A DNA stretch of 64,000 nt. Origin: Proteinivorax hydrogeniformans (lineage in GTDB: Bacteria; Bacillota; Proteinivoracia; Proteinivoracales; Proteinivoracaceae). The stretch is from assembly GCF_040515995.1 (NCBI RefSeq), contig NZ_CP159485.1, forward strand, positions 2,232,001 through 2,296,000, given 5' to 3'. The translations under genes were made by a program, and so were the position numbers. Of this stretch, positions 54,802 through 64,000 are shown one piece after another. Below the pieces are notes generated by a model. The model ran no database searches, had not been told where the DNA came from, and saw nothing but the letters and a program-made list of their open reading frames with translations. The stretch's first letter is position 1. Each line of letters starts with the position of its first letter.

Positions 54802-55050
54802 AAAAAAAACCGACCCCTTGTATAAAACAAAGAGACGGTTGAATATCCGTGGTACCACTCTAATTATTAACTCGTTAGTTAATCACTCTAATCCTTGTAA
54901 CGGTGGAAAGCCGTGCCTTAATACTAAATTTCTTCTTAAAGACAACCTCAGAGACTCTCTTCGGTAAAGTTAGGCTACGGACCTCCCACTCTATATCCGC
55001 TCGCTTAAGCCGTTACTAAACTTACTCTTCCCTTCACTGGTTTTTATTTC
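54802..55050 (-). promoter_or_regulatory. T-box leader
   Basis: Minus strand. Stem I elements are visible (GAAGAGTAAG, then AGCGAGCGGA and the GGAGGTCCG region). The T-box core AGAGTGGTACCACGGA lies at 54861-54846; its TGG bulge pairs with the tRNA acceptor end. A terminator follows: AACCG...CGGTT with TCTC/GGGG and TTTGT/ACAA pairs and a T-run, 54840-54802. The specifier codon lies in CCTAACTTTAC; AAC, ACT or CTA all seem possible by eye. It controls the YjiH-like gene. Confidence 0.88.
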
Positions 55051-55213
55051 AGCTAAAAATATATTGTTTATGATTATATACACTTGGGTTGATGCTGTCA
55101 ATAGAAAAACACTTTTTTTATTAAATTTTTCATGTTGACTTTAAAAACAGCCTTTCCTTCTACCCATTAAATGGGATATAATGAACTAATATTACTTTTA
55201 AGGAGGGATCGTT

Positions 55214-55951
55214 TTGAAATTTAAAGATAGCGGCCAGGGGTGTACAGTCCAATATTTGTTCAATAGTGGCTTTGCAGTGGAAACCCAGAGTAATATTCTA
55301 ATCTTTGACTATTGTAAAAGAAGTGAGTATATCACAGATAAGCTTCTTTCGGGTAAAAAAGTCACTGTTTTTGTAACTCACGATCATAGCGACCACTTCA
55401 ACTCAATAATCTATGAATGGTCAAAAAAGCATGATGTTTGTTATGTCATTGATGAAAATGTAGATAAATCCCCTAATGCCAATATATATACTGTCAAACC
55501 GGACGAGCACTTGTTTGTAAATGACATTTCAATAAAGACCCTAGGCTCTACCGACCGAGGTGTCTCTTTTCTAGTTAAAGTTGATGATGTCACTATCTTT
55601 CATAGCGGAGACCTCAACTGGTGGAAATGGAAAAACGACTCAATACAAACCCAGCGACAAGAAGAACTAGATTACAAAAATGAAATACACAAACTACTTA
55701 ATCAGCATATTGATATTGCCTTTATACCTGTTGACCCAAGACTTGGTGAGTTTTACGACCTGGCGGCCAAATATTTTGCCGAAGTTATTTCTGTTAGTAA
55801 TATAATCCCAATGCATTTTACCACTTCGCCGAAATCAGTGGAAATCATCGCAGAAAAATGGCAACTTAGGCCTAAGTTTGTCCCGTTACTTCTAGAAGGT
55901 CAAACTGCAACATTCAAACTACAAGGAAGGAGTCACCCTCCGTGTTCTTAA
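55214..55951 (+). CDS. Metallo-beta-lactamase-fold hydrolase
   Basis: 245 residues, TTG start behind AAGGAGGGA. VTHDHSDHFNSIIYE (about 56-70) has the HxHxDH zinc site, VTIFHSGDLNWWKWKND (about 129) the metal-bridging Asp, and IIPMHFTTSP (about 200) the last histidine. A UlaG/YqjP-like subgroup is likely. The substrate is unknown. The end overlaps the next gene by ten bases, so they are coupled. Confidence 0.85.
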   Translation: MKFKDSGQGCTVQYLFNSGFAVETQSNILIFDYCKRSEYITDKLLSGKKVTVFVTHDHSDHFNSIIYEWSKKHDVCYVIDENVDKSPNANIYTVKPDEHLFVNDISIKTLGSTDRGVSFLVKVDDVTIFHSGDLNWWKWKNDSIQTQRQEELDYKNEIHKLLNQHIDIAFIPVDPRLGEFYDLAAKYFAEVISVSNIIPMHFTTSPKSVEIIAEKWQLRPKFVPLLLEGQTATFKLQGRSHPPCS

Positions 55952-56502
55952 ACCTACTAACTGGTATCGGCTTAAGCACAGCCGCCGGATTTCGTGTGTT
56001 TATTCCTCTTTTAACTATGAGCGTAGCAAGCTACTATGGCATTATAAGTCCACCTGATAACTTTGAATGGATAGCTTCATCACAGGCAATTACTATACTC
56101 TCGATAGCGACTATATCGGAACTTATCGCTTATGAAATTCCTTGGTTTAACAATATAGTTAATATGATAAGCATTCCTTTTGCTACAGTAGCAGGCATTC
56201 TTTTAACCGCATCATTTCTGACGGAGGTAAGCCCATTACATCAGTGGTCTCTGGCTATAATAGCTGGTGGAGGAACAGCTCTGGCCACAGACGTATTTAG
56301 TAACACTGCTCAGGTAGCTGTAACAACAGCAACTGGAGGAACGGCCAACCCTATTCTCTCGCTATTTGAATCGGCGATTACAATAATAATTTCAATGATA
56401 GTCATACTGGCAATTACTCTTCCGATTGCTTTAATAATAATACCTTTTATACTCATGCTATTTAGATCAACAGTTAAATCTAAACGTTTAAAACAAGGAT
56501 AG
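55942..56502 (+). CDS. DUF4126 membrane protein
   Basis: 186 residues, GTG start at 55942 with AAGGAAGGAG upstream. LLTGIGLSTAAGFRVFIPLL is the conserved DUF4126 opening, GGGTALATDVFSNTAQVAVT a central loop. Four to five membrane helices. The family has no known role. It overlaps the MBL-fold gene, so the two are probably expressed together. Confidence 0.85.
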   Translation: MFLNLLTGIGLSTAAGFRVFIPLLTMSVASYYGIISPPDNFEWIASSQAITILSIATISELIAYEIPWFNNIVNMISIPFATVAGILLTASFLTEVSPLHQWSLAIIAGGGTALATDVFSNTAQVAVTTATGGTANPILSLFESAITIIISMIVILAITLPIALIIIPFILMLFRSTVKSKRLKQG

Positions 56503-56550
56503 ATAAAAAAAGGTAGTGGTTTAAAAACCACTACCTTTTTTTTTATCTAT
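56500..56550. terminator. Terminator after the DUF4126 gene
   Basis: ATAGATAAAAAAAGGTAGTGG pairs through its complement CCACTACC followed by a long T-run; the total stem exceeds 18 pairs around AAA. Confidence 0.85.
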
Positions 56551-56616
56551 TAAACCATAATTCCTGTTACTTTCTAAATTACTTCCAACACTCCGGCACA
56601 TAAAGAAATTTCCTCG

Positions 56617-56742
56617 CTAAGCTAAACATTTAGGTAGGTTTCCTTGCTTTCTATGATGCTCTACACACTCACAACACTTCCCATGTCTAGGGCATGATTT
56701 ACTGTTACATACACATTCCTTTATACAACTAATCCCTCTCAC
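56617..56742 (-). CDS. Small Cys-rich clostridial protein
   Basis: About 41 residues ending CLA. The pattern CIKECVCNSKSCPRHGKCCE then CVEHHRKQGNLPKCLA matches a small conserved protein family of clostridia with C-x-C, CPRHGxC, CxxHH and LPxC, probably metal-binding. AAGGAGG abuts the GTG at 56742; the in-frame ATT at 56733 lies eight bases further and could be a rare start. It lies alone on the minus strand. Confidence 0.6.
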   Translation of the reverse strand: MRGISCIKECVCNSKSCPRHGKCCECVEHHRKQGNLPKCLA

Positions 56743-56990
56743 CTCCTTGAATTGGGATTTCTAAGATCTGTGTGTTCTTTTCTTATAGAAAAAGTTTATT
56801 ATCATTACATTAAACATAGTAGCTAAAATTCCTGCTTACGAAAAAAATTAACTTCCCAGCCTATCTAAATATCGAAAATAGTAATTATAAATCTATACTT
56901 TCTTCATATCCCTATGTGTTAGGATAGTTGTCGTATAAGAAAATTAATGCAATAATGAAGTTACGACACTAAACCTAAGGAGATAAAATT

Positions 56991-57491
56991 ATGTCAAAAT
57001 CTAAAAGTAAGCACTACTCTAAAGAGTTTATTGAGTCCGTATTAAAAAGACTTGAGCCCCCTTCAAATGACACCGTTACTGCTATTGCAGCAGAGCTGGG
57101 CATTCCCAAAACAACCATTTATACATGGGTGAAAAGAAACAATAAAACTCTATCATCTCGCAAACCTCAAAATAGGTGGAACTCAGAAGATAAATTCCAA
57201 ATAGTATTAGAAACAGCAGCTTTAAGTGAAGCTGAGCTAGCCGATTACTGCCGACGTAAAGGTATATACCTTGAAGATATAAAGCGTTGGAAAGAGCAAT
57301 GTTTAAAGGCAAACCAAGGTGAAACACAGGACTACCAAAAGACTAAAAGTGAGTTAAAGGAAGAAAAGGAAAAAGCAAAAGAATTAAAAAAGCAGCTTAG
57401 ACAAAAAGAGAAGGCACTGGCAGAAACGGCTGCATTACTAGTATTAAGAAAAAAAGCAGACGCGATTTGGGGGGACCCCGAGGAAGACTGA
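56991..57491 (+). CDS. IS3-like transposase OrfA
   Basis: 166 residues behind AAGGAG. Two helix-turn-helix segments (VTAIAAELGIPKTTIYTWVK and LSEAELADYCRRKGIYLEDI) are followed by a charged leucine-zipper-like coil (KELKKQLRQKEKALAETAAL). It is typical of OrfA proteins that bind the ends. The run AGAAAAAAAGC near 57452 and the GGGGGG at 57470 are possible -1 slippage sites. Confidence 0.88.
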   Translation: MSKSKSKHYSKEFIESVLKRLEPPSNDTVTAIAAELGIPKTTIYTWVKRNNKTLSSRKPQNRWNSEDKFQIVLETAALSEAELADYCRRKGIYLEDIKRWKEQCLKANQGETQDYQKTKSELKEEKEKAKELKKQLRQKEKALAETAALLVLRKKADAIWGDPEED

Positions 57492-58552
57492 TCAGTAGCT
57501 CAGATCGCGTAAAAGCAGTAGAACTGATCGATGAAGCAAGAATAAATGGTGCAAGGTTAGCCCCTGCATGTGAAGTATTAAGTATCAGCGTGCGTACCTA
57601 TCAAAGATGGACTAAGGAAAAAGGGAAGATCAAAGAAGATAAAAGACCTTCAGCTAAACGCCCCACTCCTAAAAACAAGCTAACAGATGAAGAACGCCAA
57701 GAAATAATAAAAACAGCAAATAATCCTAAGTATGTCGACTTACCTCCATCACAAATAGTTCCTAAGCTGGCAGACGAAGGCAAATATTTGGCATCTGAAT
57801 CAACAATTTACAGGGTTTTAAAAGAAGAAAAAATGGATGCTCACCGAGGAAGGGCCAAAAAACCCACAAAAAGGGAGCCTCCTACTCATGTAGCTACTTC
57901 CCCTAATAAAATATGGACTTGGGATATAACATGGCTAAACTCTGCTGTTAAAGGTAGTTTCTATAAGTTATACCTTATAATAGATATGTTTAGCAGATTA
58001 ATTGTAGCCTATGAAGTATGGGAGTCAGAGAAAGCAGAATATGCTGAAAGACTTATTAAAAAAGCAACATTGTCTCAAAAGATTTCAGGTCGACCTTTAG
58101 TACTACACTCCGATAATGGCAGCCCAATGAAAGCAGCAACATTTCAGGCCACACTTGAAAAACTAGGTATTCAAAGCTCTTTTTCCCGTCCAAGAGTTAG
58201 TAATGACAACCCTTACTCCGAATCGCTCTTTAAGACCATGAAGTATCGCCCAGCATACCCTTATAAAGGTTTTAAAAGCATAGAGGAAGCAAGAAATTGG
58301 GTTAAAGAATTTGTTAGATGGTATAACTATGAACACTTACATAGTGGCTTAAAATTTGTTACACCTTACCAAAGACACTATGGAATTGATGTTAATATAG
58401 TAGAAAAAAGAATCAGGATCTATGAGCATGCAAGGAAAAAGCACCCAGAGAGGTGGTCTAAAAATATCAGAGATTGGTCATTACCCGAATATGTTTCTCT
58501 AAACCCTATAAAAGACATACAGTTTAAAAATACTATAGATCATGTAGATTAG
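57467..58552 (+). CDS. IS3-like transposase OrfB (DDE integrase core)
   Basis: About 361 residues from TTG at 57467, though synthesis is more likely as an OrfAB fusion by -1 frameshift. An HTH_21-like region precedes the rve domain: IWTWDITWLNS (first Asp), VLHSDNGSPMKA (second Asp) and NPYSESLFKTMKYRP (Glu). RWYNYEHLHSGLKFVTPYQR is the usual C-terminal signature. It cuts and joins the element ends. The frame is complete. Confidence 0.9.
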   Translation: MGGPRGRLISSSDRVKAVELIDEARINGARLAPACEVLSISVRTYQRWTKEKGKIKEDKRPSAKRPTPKNKLTDEERQEIIKTANNPKYVDLPPSQIVPKLADEGKYLASESTIYRVLKEEKMDAHRGRAKKPTKREPPTHVATSPNKIWTWDITWLNSAVKGSFYKLYLIIDMFSRLIVAYEVWESEKAEYAERLIKKATLSQKISGRPLVLHSDNGSPMKAATFQATLEKLGIQSSFSRPRVSNDNPYSESLFKTMKYRPAYPYKGFKSIEEARNWVKEFVRWYNYEHLHSGLKFVTPYQRHYGIDVNIVEKRIRIYEHARKKHPERWSKNIRDWSLPEYVSLNPIKDIQFKNTIDHVD

Positions 58553-58814
58553 CTTTACAATCTAACAAGGTAATTCGTAAAACTTTTTAATTTTAATGCG
58601 ACAACTTTCTTGACAAACACCGATATTAAATATATGGGTTTCCCCCCTGATTTTAAACTTTTGTGCATATTTTAATTTTTTTCTATCATTTTTCGTAATA
58701 TTTGAGTAATACTCCATTGGTACAGTTTTTGGCAAAATAGATTTTTTTAGACTTTTTTTACACCCTCTACCCCTGATTTAATTAAGTTCTTGGGATATTT
58801 TTCACATACACAAC

Positions 58815-58922
58815 CTGTTATAACAGTTTTCATTTTGTAACAAAACAGATTAGTACACCCCTGTTAACTCGGGAATTTTAACAAAAACAGGTGTTGCAAT
58901 TAGTCAAAACACAGTTTATAAT
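58815..58922 (+). promoter_or_regulatory. pfl promoter region
   Basis: TTGCAA (58894-58899), 17 bases and TATAAT (58917-58922) form a good sigma-A promoter, 92 bases before pflB. Upstream are a perfect palindrome CTGTTATAACAG (58815-58826) and TTTTGTAACAAAA (from about 58833), possible binding sites for a redox or global regulator. No certain Rex site was seen. The rest of 58607-58814 is AT-rich without recognised features. Confidence 0.7.
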
Positions 58923-59014
58923 GTAAGCGTAAAATAAAATATTAATTTTAGAATTAATCTTTCTATTTAATAAATCTCATATTAAACTAACAAATTTTTT
59001 AAGGGGGTTTTTTT

Positions 59015-61237
59015 ATGAACACAGAGTGGAGAGAATTTAAGCATGGTGTTTGGAATGATGAGGTTAACGTAAGGGATTTTATTCAAAAAAATTATACTCC
59101 TTACGAAGGAGACGATAGGTTTCTAAATGAGCCTACGGAAAAAACAAAAAATTTATGGGAAAAAGCAGTACAACTTTTAAATAAAGAAAATCAAAAGGGC
59201 ATCTTAGATCTAGACACTAATACAGTCTCAGGAATAAACGCATTTAAACCAGGTTACTTAGATAAGGAAAACGAACTAATAGTAGGTTTTCAAACCGATG
59301 AGCCTTTAAAACGAATCGTAAACCCTTTCGGTGGTATTCGCATGGCTATTTCTGCTGCAGAAAGTTATGGTTATGAGGTTGATGAAAGTATTAAGGATAC
59401 TTTTACTAACTATCGCAAAACACATAACCAAGGTGTTTTTGATGTTTATACTCCTGAAATGAAGCTTGCTAGAAAGGCTGGCGTTGTTACAGGATTGCCT
59501 GATGCTTATGGAAGAGGAAGAATCATTGGTGATTATCGTAGATTGCCACTTTACGGTTCAGACTTTTTGATAGAGCAAAAGAAAAAAGAAATGGCAGATC
59601 TTAACGGACCAATGACTGAAAATGTTATTAGGTTAAGAGAAGAGTTAATGGAACAACTACGTGCTTTAAATGAACTTACTGAAATGGCCGCTAGCTATGG
59701 GTTTGATGTAACTAAACCAGCTAAAAATTCTAAGGAAGCAATTCAGTGGTTATACTTCGCTTACCTTGCTGCTATAAAACAGCAAAATGGTGCTGCTATG
59801 TCTCTAGGTAGAGTTAGTACGTTCTTAGACATTTATATAGAAAGAGATCTTAAGGAAAACACTATCTCTGAAGAACAAGCCCAGGAGCTAATTGATCAGT
59901 TTGTTATGAAACTGCGTCTAGCTAGACACCTAAGAACACCTGACTATAACGAGTTGTTCGCCGGAGACCCTACCTGGATAACAGAAGCTATCGGTGGTAT
60001 GGGGGTTGATGGTCGAACATTAGTTACCAAAAACAGTTATAGATTCTTGCACACTTTGGTAAATCTAGGTCCAGCCCCAGAGCCAAACATGACCGTTCTT
60101 TGGTCACAAAAATTACCAGAGAAATTTAAAGAGTTTTGCGCTAAGTTGTCTATAGAGACTGACTCTATCCAGTACGAAAATGACGACCTTATGCGTACAG
60201 ATTTTGATGACGATTATGGAATTGCCTGCTGCGTTTCCGCTATGAAAATAGGAAAACAGATGCAATATTTCGGAGCTAGAGTAAACCTAGCTAAAGCACT
60301 GCTTTATGCTTTAAATGGTGGAGTTGATGAGCAACTTAAACAGCAAGTCTCTCCAAAGCAAGAATTGCCTAAGGGTGAGTATCTCAATTATGAAGATGTT
60401 ATGGATAAATTCGATAACGTTATGGAATGGCTGGCAGAAACTTATGTAAATACCATGAATGTTATTCACTACATGCATGATAAATACGCATATGAATCAT
60501 CTATGTTAGCGCTTCATGATAGAGATATAGACAGGCTAATGGCTTTCGGTATAGCAGGGCTATCAGTTGTTAGCGACTCCTTAAGTGCCATAAAATACGC
60601 TAAAGTTAAACCTGTCAGAAAAGATAACATTACAGTTGACTTCCATACCGAAGGTGAATTCCCGAAATATGGTAATGATGATGAAAAAGTTGATGAAATA
60701 ACAGTCGATGTAGTTAACAGGTTTATGGAAAAACTGCGCAAACATCAAGCTTATCGCGATTCTATACACACTCTTTCTATCCTTACGATAACTTCAAACG
60801 TTGTCTATGGTAAAAAGACTGGCTCAACCCCAGACGGACGAAAAGAAGGAGAACCTTTTGCTCCAGGTGCTAACCCAATGCACGGAAGAGATATAACCGG
60901 AGCTTTAGCTTCGTTGAACTCAGTAGCAAAAATACCTTATGCTCAGTGTAAAGATGGTGTATCAAACACCTTTACCGTAGTGCCTGACAGCTTAGGTAAG
61001 GATAAGCAGCAACGAGTTGCAAATCTTGTATCTGTTTTAGATGGATACTTTGTTCAAGGTGCTCATCATTTAAATGTAAATGTTCTAAATAAAGAAACCT
61101 TAAAGGATGCTATGGATCACCCTGAAAAATACCCTTCTTTAACTGTTAGAGTTTCTGGATATGCAGTAAACTTTAATCGCTTGACTAAGTCCCAGCAGCA
61201 AGAAGTAATTTCTAGGACATTCCACCAGAGAATATAG
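59015..61237 (+). CDS. pflB: Formate C-acetyltransferase (pyruvate formate-lyase)
   Basis: 740 residues, ATG behind [27 protein letters not shown] (about 405) has the adjacent active-site cysteines. [20 protein letters not shown] (about 712) has the glycine that becomes the radical, with the usual ending SRTFHQRI. It converts pyruvate and CoA to acetyl-CoA and formate without oxygen. The next gene encodes its activase. Confidence 0.97.
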   Translation: MNTEWREFKHGVWNDEVNVRDFIQKNYTPYEGDDRFLNEPTEKTKNLWEKAVQLLNKENQKGILDLDTNTVSGINAFKPGYLDKENELIVGFQTDEPLKRIVNPFGGIRMAISAAESYGYEVDESIKDTFTNYRKTHNQGVFDVYTPEMKLARKAGVVTGLPDAYGRGRIIGDYRRLPLYGSDFLIEQKKKEMADLNGPMTENVIRLREELMEQLRALNELTEMAASYGFDVTKPAKNSKEAIQWLYFAYLAAIKQQNGAAMSLGRVSTFLDIYIERDLKENTISEEQAQELIDQFVMKLRLARHLRTPDYNELFAGDPTWITEAIGGMGVDGRTLVTKNSYRFLHTLVNLGPAPEPNMTVLWSQKLPEKFKEFCAKLSIETDSIQYENDDLMRTDFDDDYGIACCVSAMKIGKQMQYFGARVNLAKALLYALNGGVDEQLKQQVSPKQELPKGEYLNYEDVMDKFDNVMEWLAETYVNTMNVIHYMHDKYAYESSMLALHDRDIDRLMAFGIAGLSVVSDSLSAIKYAKVKPVRKDNITVDFHTEGEFPKYGNDDEKVDEITVDVVNRFMEKLRKHQAYRDSIHTLSILTITSNVVYGKKTGSTPDGRKEGEPFAPGANPMHGRDITGALASLNSVAKIPYAQCKDGVSNTFTVVPDSLGKDKQQRVANLVSVLDGYFVQGAHHLNVNVLNKETLKDAMDHPEKYPSLTVRVSGYAVNFNRLTKSQQQEVISRTFHQRI

Positions 61238-61241
61238 CATA

Positions 61242-61985
61242 ATGACCACAGCAAATGTTCATTCTATAGAAACTATGGGACTGGTTGACGGCCCTGGCGT
61301 AAGAACAGTAATCTTTTTACAGGGCTGTCAGTTAAGATGTATCTACTGTCATAATCCAGACACATGGAAAGCAGGGTATGGAAAAGAAATGTCCGTGGAT
61401 GAGCTGATCAAAATGGTAAAAAGGTACAAGTTTTATTATAAAGATAATGGCGGAATCACTGTTTCTGGCGGTGACCCGCTACTACAGCCACAGTTTTTAA
61501 AAGAGTTTCTTAAAGCTTGTAAAGAGGAAGGAATTAACACCGCTATAGATACCTCTGGACATGGTTTAGGAGACTATGATGACATTCTAAAATACACCGA
61601 TTTAGTTCTTTTAGATATCAAGGCAGCAAACGAAGATAAATACAGAGAAATAACTAAACGTAAAAGTGATAAGTTCTTTGAATTTTTAGAGGCTGTCAAA
61701 AGGAACAATGTTGATATTTGGACTCGCCATGTTGTAGTGCCGACTATCAATGCAGAAGAAAAGCAGATAGTGGAAGTCGCTAAGTTTATTAACACGATTC
61801 CAAATGTTAAAAAGGTAGAACTTCTTCCATATCACAACCAAGGCGCTCAGAAATATAAATCTTTAGACATGAAGTATCCATTAGAAGGTGTTCAGCCTTT
61901 AGATAATGATAGTCTTGACTACTTTAACAAAGTTTTGCATAAACACTTAGATATCATAGAAGAAGAGTATAGTAAGACAGGTTAA
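61242..61985 (+). CDS. pflA: Pyruvate formate-lyase activating enzyme
   Basis: 247 residues. Begins four bases after the pflB stop. SIETMGLVDGPGVRTVIFLQ precedes GCQLRCIYCHNPDTW, the CxxxCxxC cluster that binds [4Fe-4S]. VSGGDPLLQP holds the SAM-binding GG(D/E)P motif. It generates the glycyl radical on PflB. No CCxxxC ferredoxin insert is present, as normal for this class. Confidence 0.96.
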   Translation: MTTANVHSIETMGLVDGPGVRTVIFLQGCQLRCIYCHNPDTWKAGYGKEMSVDELIKMVKRYKFYYKDNGGITVSGGDPLLQPQFLKEFLKACKEEGINTAIDTSGHGLGDYDDILKYTDLVLLDIKAANEDKYREITKRKSDKFFEFLEAVKRNNVDIWTRHVVVPTINAEEKQIVEVAKFINTIPNVKKVELLPYHNQGAQKYKSLDMKYPLEGVQPLDNDSLDYFNKVLHKHLDIIEEEYSKTG

Positions 61986-62027
61986 CACAAAGAAAACCTC
62001 CCTAAAAAGGGAGGTTTTCTTTGTGTT
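61984..62027. terminator. Terminator after pflBA
   Basis: AACACAAAGAAAACCTCCCT pairs with its exact complement ending at 62027 around AAAA. It separates pflBA from the convergent gene. Confidence 0.85.
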
Positions 62028-62044
62028 AATAAGTGTTTTAGTTA

Positions 62045-63244
62045 TTACTTATCTTCTTTAGTTTTATCTTCTAACCTTTTTAACATATTAGCAGCAAACT
62101 CTCTTCCGCCAATACCAAAAGATATAGCAAAAGCAATAGCTAATGCACCTAAAGTTATGATAAAGGCAGCATTTACAATAGACGAAGCTACGCCAAGTTG
62201 GCTTAACGCCATAAACACTGCAATTACAATAATGGTAGTTTTAGCTATTAAAGCTGTCACTTTAGCATTTGGGGCTTTTTTGCCAATTAGTGCTTCCACC
62301 CATGTAGCAATAAATAGTGCTGTCCCCATTATTATTATTGCACTTATTGCAAATGGTAGATACGCTATAATACCTTGACCTACTGTTTGTAGCACTTCCA
62401 GTCTTAGAACATTTATAGCTTCCACAAAGAATAAAAGTCCTACAATATACTTTACTAGTTCACCAATAGCTGTTGATAATGAAAATTTGCTTATTTTTTC
62501 GTCATCTGAAGGAATGATTTTTCCAATAAGCTTATCAGTACCAACACTTGAAAGAACTTGGGTAAGTAACTTGCCAGATATCTTAGCAATATAAACACCT
62601 ATAACAACTATCGCTATAGCAACGAAAATATTAGGTAAAAATACTACAATTCTATTTAACATAGCAATCGCAGGATCTGATATGGCAGCGATATTTAAAA
62701 CCTGAAGTGCAGAAATTACCACCGGAATTAAAATCAGAACGTACACAATATAAGAAATTACTGAAGATATTTGCGCCTCTTCAGAAGTTTCAACACCAGC
62801 TTTTTCCTGAAGCTTATCTACGTTTAACTTCTTTAAAACCGGAACAAGAAGCTGTCTAATAATTTTTGCTATAAATATACCCACTACTAAAATAATGCTA
62901 GCGGCAATTATATTAGGTATAAAATTTAAAAACCTAGAAACTACCATAGTAATTGGTTGAGCAGCATCATGCAATCCTAACTGGTTTAGGACCTCTGGCA
63001 AAAACAGTAAAAAAACTATGATATAAACTAATTTACCGATAAATTCTACGGAGCTACCGGTATCCTCATCCACAACACCTAATTTGTCAGTGTGTTTCTC
63101 TAGCTGTAATTTGTTTAATAGCTTCACCACAATACTCTTAACTACTGCTGATACAACTAAAGCTAAAACTAACAGTAGTGCCGCATGAATTACAGAAGGC
63201 ACTGCTGATATAAAAGATTCAAATAATCTCTCTAGATATTCCAT
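62045..63244 (-). CDS. Mechanosensitive-channel-related TM-helix protein
   Basis: 399 residues with about ten hydrophobic helices arranged as repeats of FLNFIPNIIAASIILVVGIF / FLPNIFVAIAIVVIGVYIAK, each followed by an amphipathic helix. This is the conserved TM-helix repeat (PF05552) found in CmpX-like, MscS-related proteins. A last hydrophobic segment ends in a basic tail (GGREFAANMLKRLEDK), similar to the pore-following region of MscS. It probably takes part in osmotic or envelope homeostasis. ATG behind AGGAGGAG. Confidence 0.8.
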   Translation of the reverse strand: MEYLERLFESFISAVPSVIHAALLLVLALVVSAVVKSIVVKLLNKLQLEKHTDKLGVVDEDTGSSVEFIGKLVYIIVFLLFLPEVLNQLGLHDAAQPITMVVSRFLNFIPNIIAASIILVVGIFIAKIIRQLLVPVLKKLNVDKLQEKAGVETSEEAQISSVISYIVYVLILIPVVISALQVLNIAAISDPAIAMLNRIVVFLPNIFVAIAIVVIGVYIAKISGKLLTQVLSSVGTDKLIGKIIPSDDEKISKFSLSTAIGELVKYIVGLLFFVEAINVLRLEVLQTVGQGIIAYLPFAISAIIIMGTALFIATWVEALIGKKAPNAKVTALIAKTTIIVIAVFMALSQLGVASSIVNAAFIITLGALAIAFAISFGIGGREFAANMLKRLEDKTKEDK

Positions 63245-63593
63245 CTTTTTTCTCCTCCTTATTATTAATGGTAACTATTATTATAAAGGAAAATGGTAAT
63301 GATTACAAGGTTTCTTTGTGCAATGTTTTAAACTGTCAGTTTTTTCAGTTTAATAATGTTCGGTATTAAATTCGCTTTGGGTACAAAGAAGAATATCTAA
63401 ACTTTTCAAAACACCTTTATTTCTGAAAGAAACAGGTTGCAGAGAGCCTTAAACAAAGCTTTAAAAAGTTAAAACAGGGTATTGCCAAAACACAAAACAG
63501 GGATTATAATTAATAGTGTAGATATTAACTACTTTCTAATTTTCCCTCTAATCTTTTTAAATATACAAACTTAATTTCTCCGAAAAAAGATCA
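63245..63593. other. Intergenic region without a recognised gene
   Basis: About 350 AT-rich bases holding the promoter region of the channel gene at its left side. AAACAGGG-containing repeats (AAAACAGGGTATTG and AAAACAGGGATTATAAT near 63475-63510) are visible, similar to the ACAGGTGTTGCAATT upstream of pflB. No frame or hairpin of note. Confidence 0.5.
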
Positions 63594-63631
63594 AAACTAC
63601 CGCTAAGCCAAGTCTTAGCGGTAGTTTTTTT
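63594..63631. terminator. Terminator downstream of lrgB
   Basis: AAAACTACCGCTAAG pairs with CTTAGCGGTAGTTTT around a six-base loop with flanking A and T runs. Confidence 0.85.
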
Positions 63632-63632
63632 A

Positions 63633-64000
63633 TTATATTATTGGAAAGGATGCAAAAAGCGGGGCTAATAATACTGTCACAAGCCCAGCCACAACTATAG
63701 CGAGGCTGCTCATGGCGCCTTCAACCTCTCCTATTTCTAAAGCTTTTGTGGTGCCCATAACGTGCGAAGATGTTCCTATTGCCAGTCCTATAGCAATAGG
63801 TTCTGTAATTTTAAATAATTTACATACACTAACTGCTATAATATTTCCAAATATGCCGGTTAATATTATAGTCGCTACGGTCAAAGTAATTATTCCTCCA
63901 AGTTCCTCTGAAACTCCTATTCCGATAGCTGTTGTTATAGACTTAGGAAGTAAAGTTACAAATTGTTGGTCGGTTAGCTGAAAAAATTTAGACAAAATAG
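63633..64000 (-). CDS. lrgB: LrgB-family membrane protein, C-terminal half
   Basis: The frame is open to the window edge, so only about 122 C-terminal residues are visible of a usual 230. LLPKSITTAIGIGVSEELGG, ATIILTGIFGNIIA, GLAIGTSSHVMGTTKALEIG and EVEGAMSSLAIVVAGLVTVL are the signature segments of LrgB/CidB/YohK. These membrane proteins work with LrgA in control of autolysis or export of small metabolites. Its lrgA partner, if any, lies beyond the window. Confidence 0.92.
   Translation of the reverse strand, partial: ILSKFFQLTDQQFVTLLPKSITTAIGIGVSEELGGIITLTVATIILTGIFGNIIAVSVCKLFKITEPIAIGLAIGTSSHVMGTTKALEIGEVEGAMSSLAIVVAGLVTVLLAPLFASFPII

Larger units (their letters stand above)
56925..58606 (+). 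mobile_element. IS3-like element with two overlapping ORFs
   Basis: The left end TAGTTGTCGTATAAG (56925) and the complement of the right end, AAGTTGTCGCATTAA (ending about 58606), form imperfect inverted repeats, with further similarity AAAATTAA. orfA and orfB overlap in the -1 relation. No clear target duplication was found. All catalytic residues are present. Confidence 0.82.

Noticed and set aside
57467-57491. Independent start of orfB at TTG 57467
   Set aside because: No ribosome site; the -1 overlap with slippery runs makes an OrfAB fusion more likely.
1-64000. CRISPR arrays, rRNA and tRNA genes
   Set aside because: No regularly spaced repeats and no recognisable tRNA or rRNA sequence was seen; the repeats present are all mobile-element ends.

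Overview
The window is about 64 kb of low-GC, AT-rich DNA from what is most likely an anaerobic Clostridia-type Firmicute. The support is purine-rich Shine-Dalgarno sites, common GTG/TTG starts, a T-box leader, a preQ1-I riboswitch, a YtrA-type GntR operon, LrgB, and pyruvate formate-lyase with its radical-SAM activase. No rRNA, tRNA or CRISPR was seen. Many genes are decayed or interrupted, so this is a mobile-element-rich accessory region with more ordinary chromosome to its right.

Layout. 0-5 kb: two leucine-rich-repeat (LRR) membrane proteins, one split cleanly by an IS21-family element. 5-10 kb: a terpenoid-synthase-fold protein, an ISLre2 element with a strongly structured tail, an ABC_trans_CmpB-family membrane protein and a lipoprotein polysaccharide deacetylase. 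10-20.5 kb: a NatAB/YhaQP-like ABC pair, a GntR/ABC/CPBP-protease operon behind a long dyad operator, a further LRR membrane protein and a fused CPBP protease. 20.5-26 kb: a frameshifted gene, then a GC-richer lactococcin-972-type ABC/7TM cassette, then a short hydrophobic peptide divergent from a broken HTH-TPR regulator. 26-36 kb: three near-identical 1,649-bp IS110 elements, a RAYT (HUH/Y1) element with perfect 27-bp terminal inverted repeats, RAYT deletion derivatives, gene fragments, an S41 peptidase. 36-42 kb: ABC transporter, short peptide, intact HTH-TPR regulator, a doubly frameshifted Abi_C gene. 42-45 kb: the queDE-folE-queCF operon under a preQ1-I riboswitch. 45-57 kb: C_GCAxxG_C_C protein, TDT transporter, CYP152-like P450, RtcB, PBP, GH13 neopullulanase, YjiH-like transporter under a T-box, MBL-fold and DUF4126 proteins. 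57-64 kb: an IS3-like element, pflBA, an MscS-related channel protein and a partial lrgB.

Two systems stand out. (1) Each IS110 copy carries an apparent bridge RNA between its left end and the transposase. Its two loops contain the sequences needed to recognise the observed target (GGGG-TC-AGG) and the observed donor junction (GGGATGT-TC-TAC). The target is the terminus of the RAYT element, so one mobile element is aimed at the ends of another. Short 38-58 bp insertions sit at the same TC core elsewhere. (2) Three copies, in different states of decay, of a module made of an HTH-TPR (RNPP/Rgg-like) regulator divergent from a 19-25 codon hydrophobic peptide gene. In two of them the peptide gene lies just upstream of an ABC transporter. 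This looks like peptide signalling coupled to export, but it is inferred only from the sequence.
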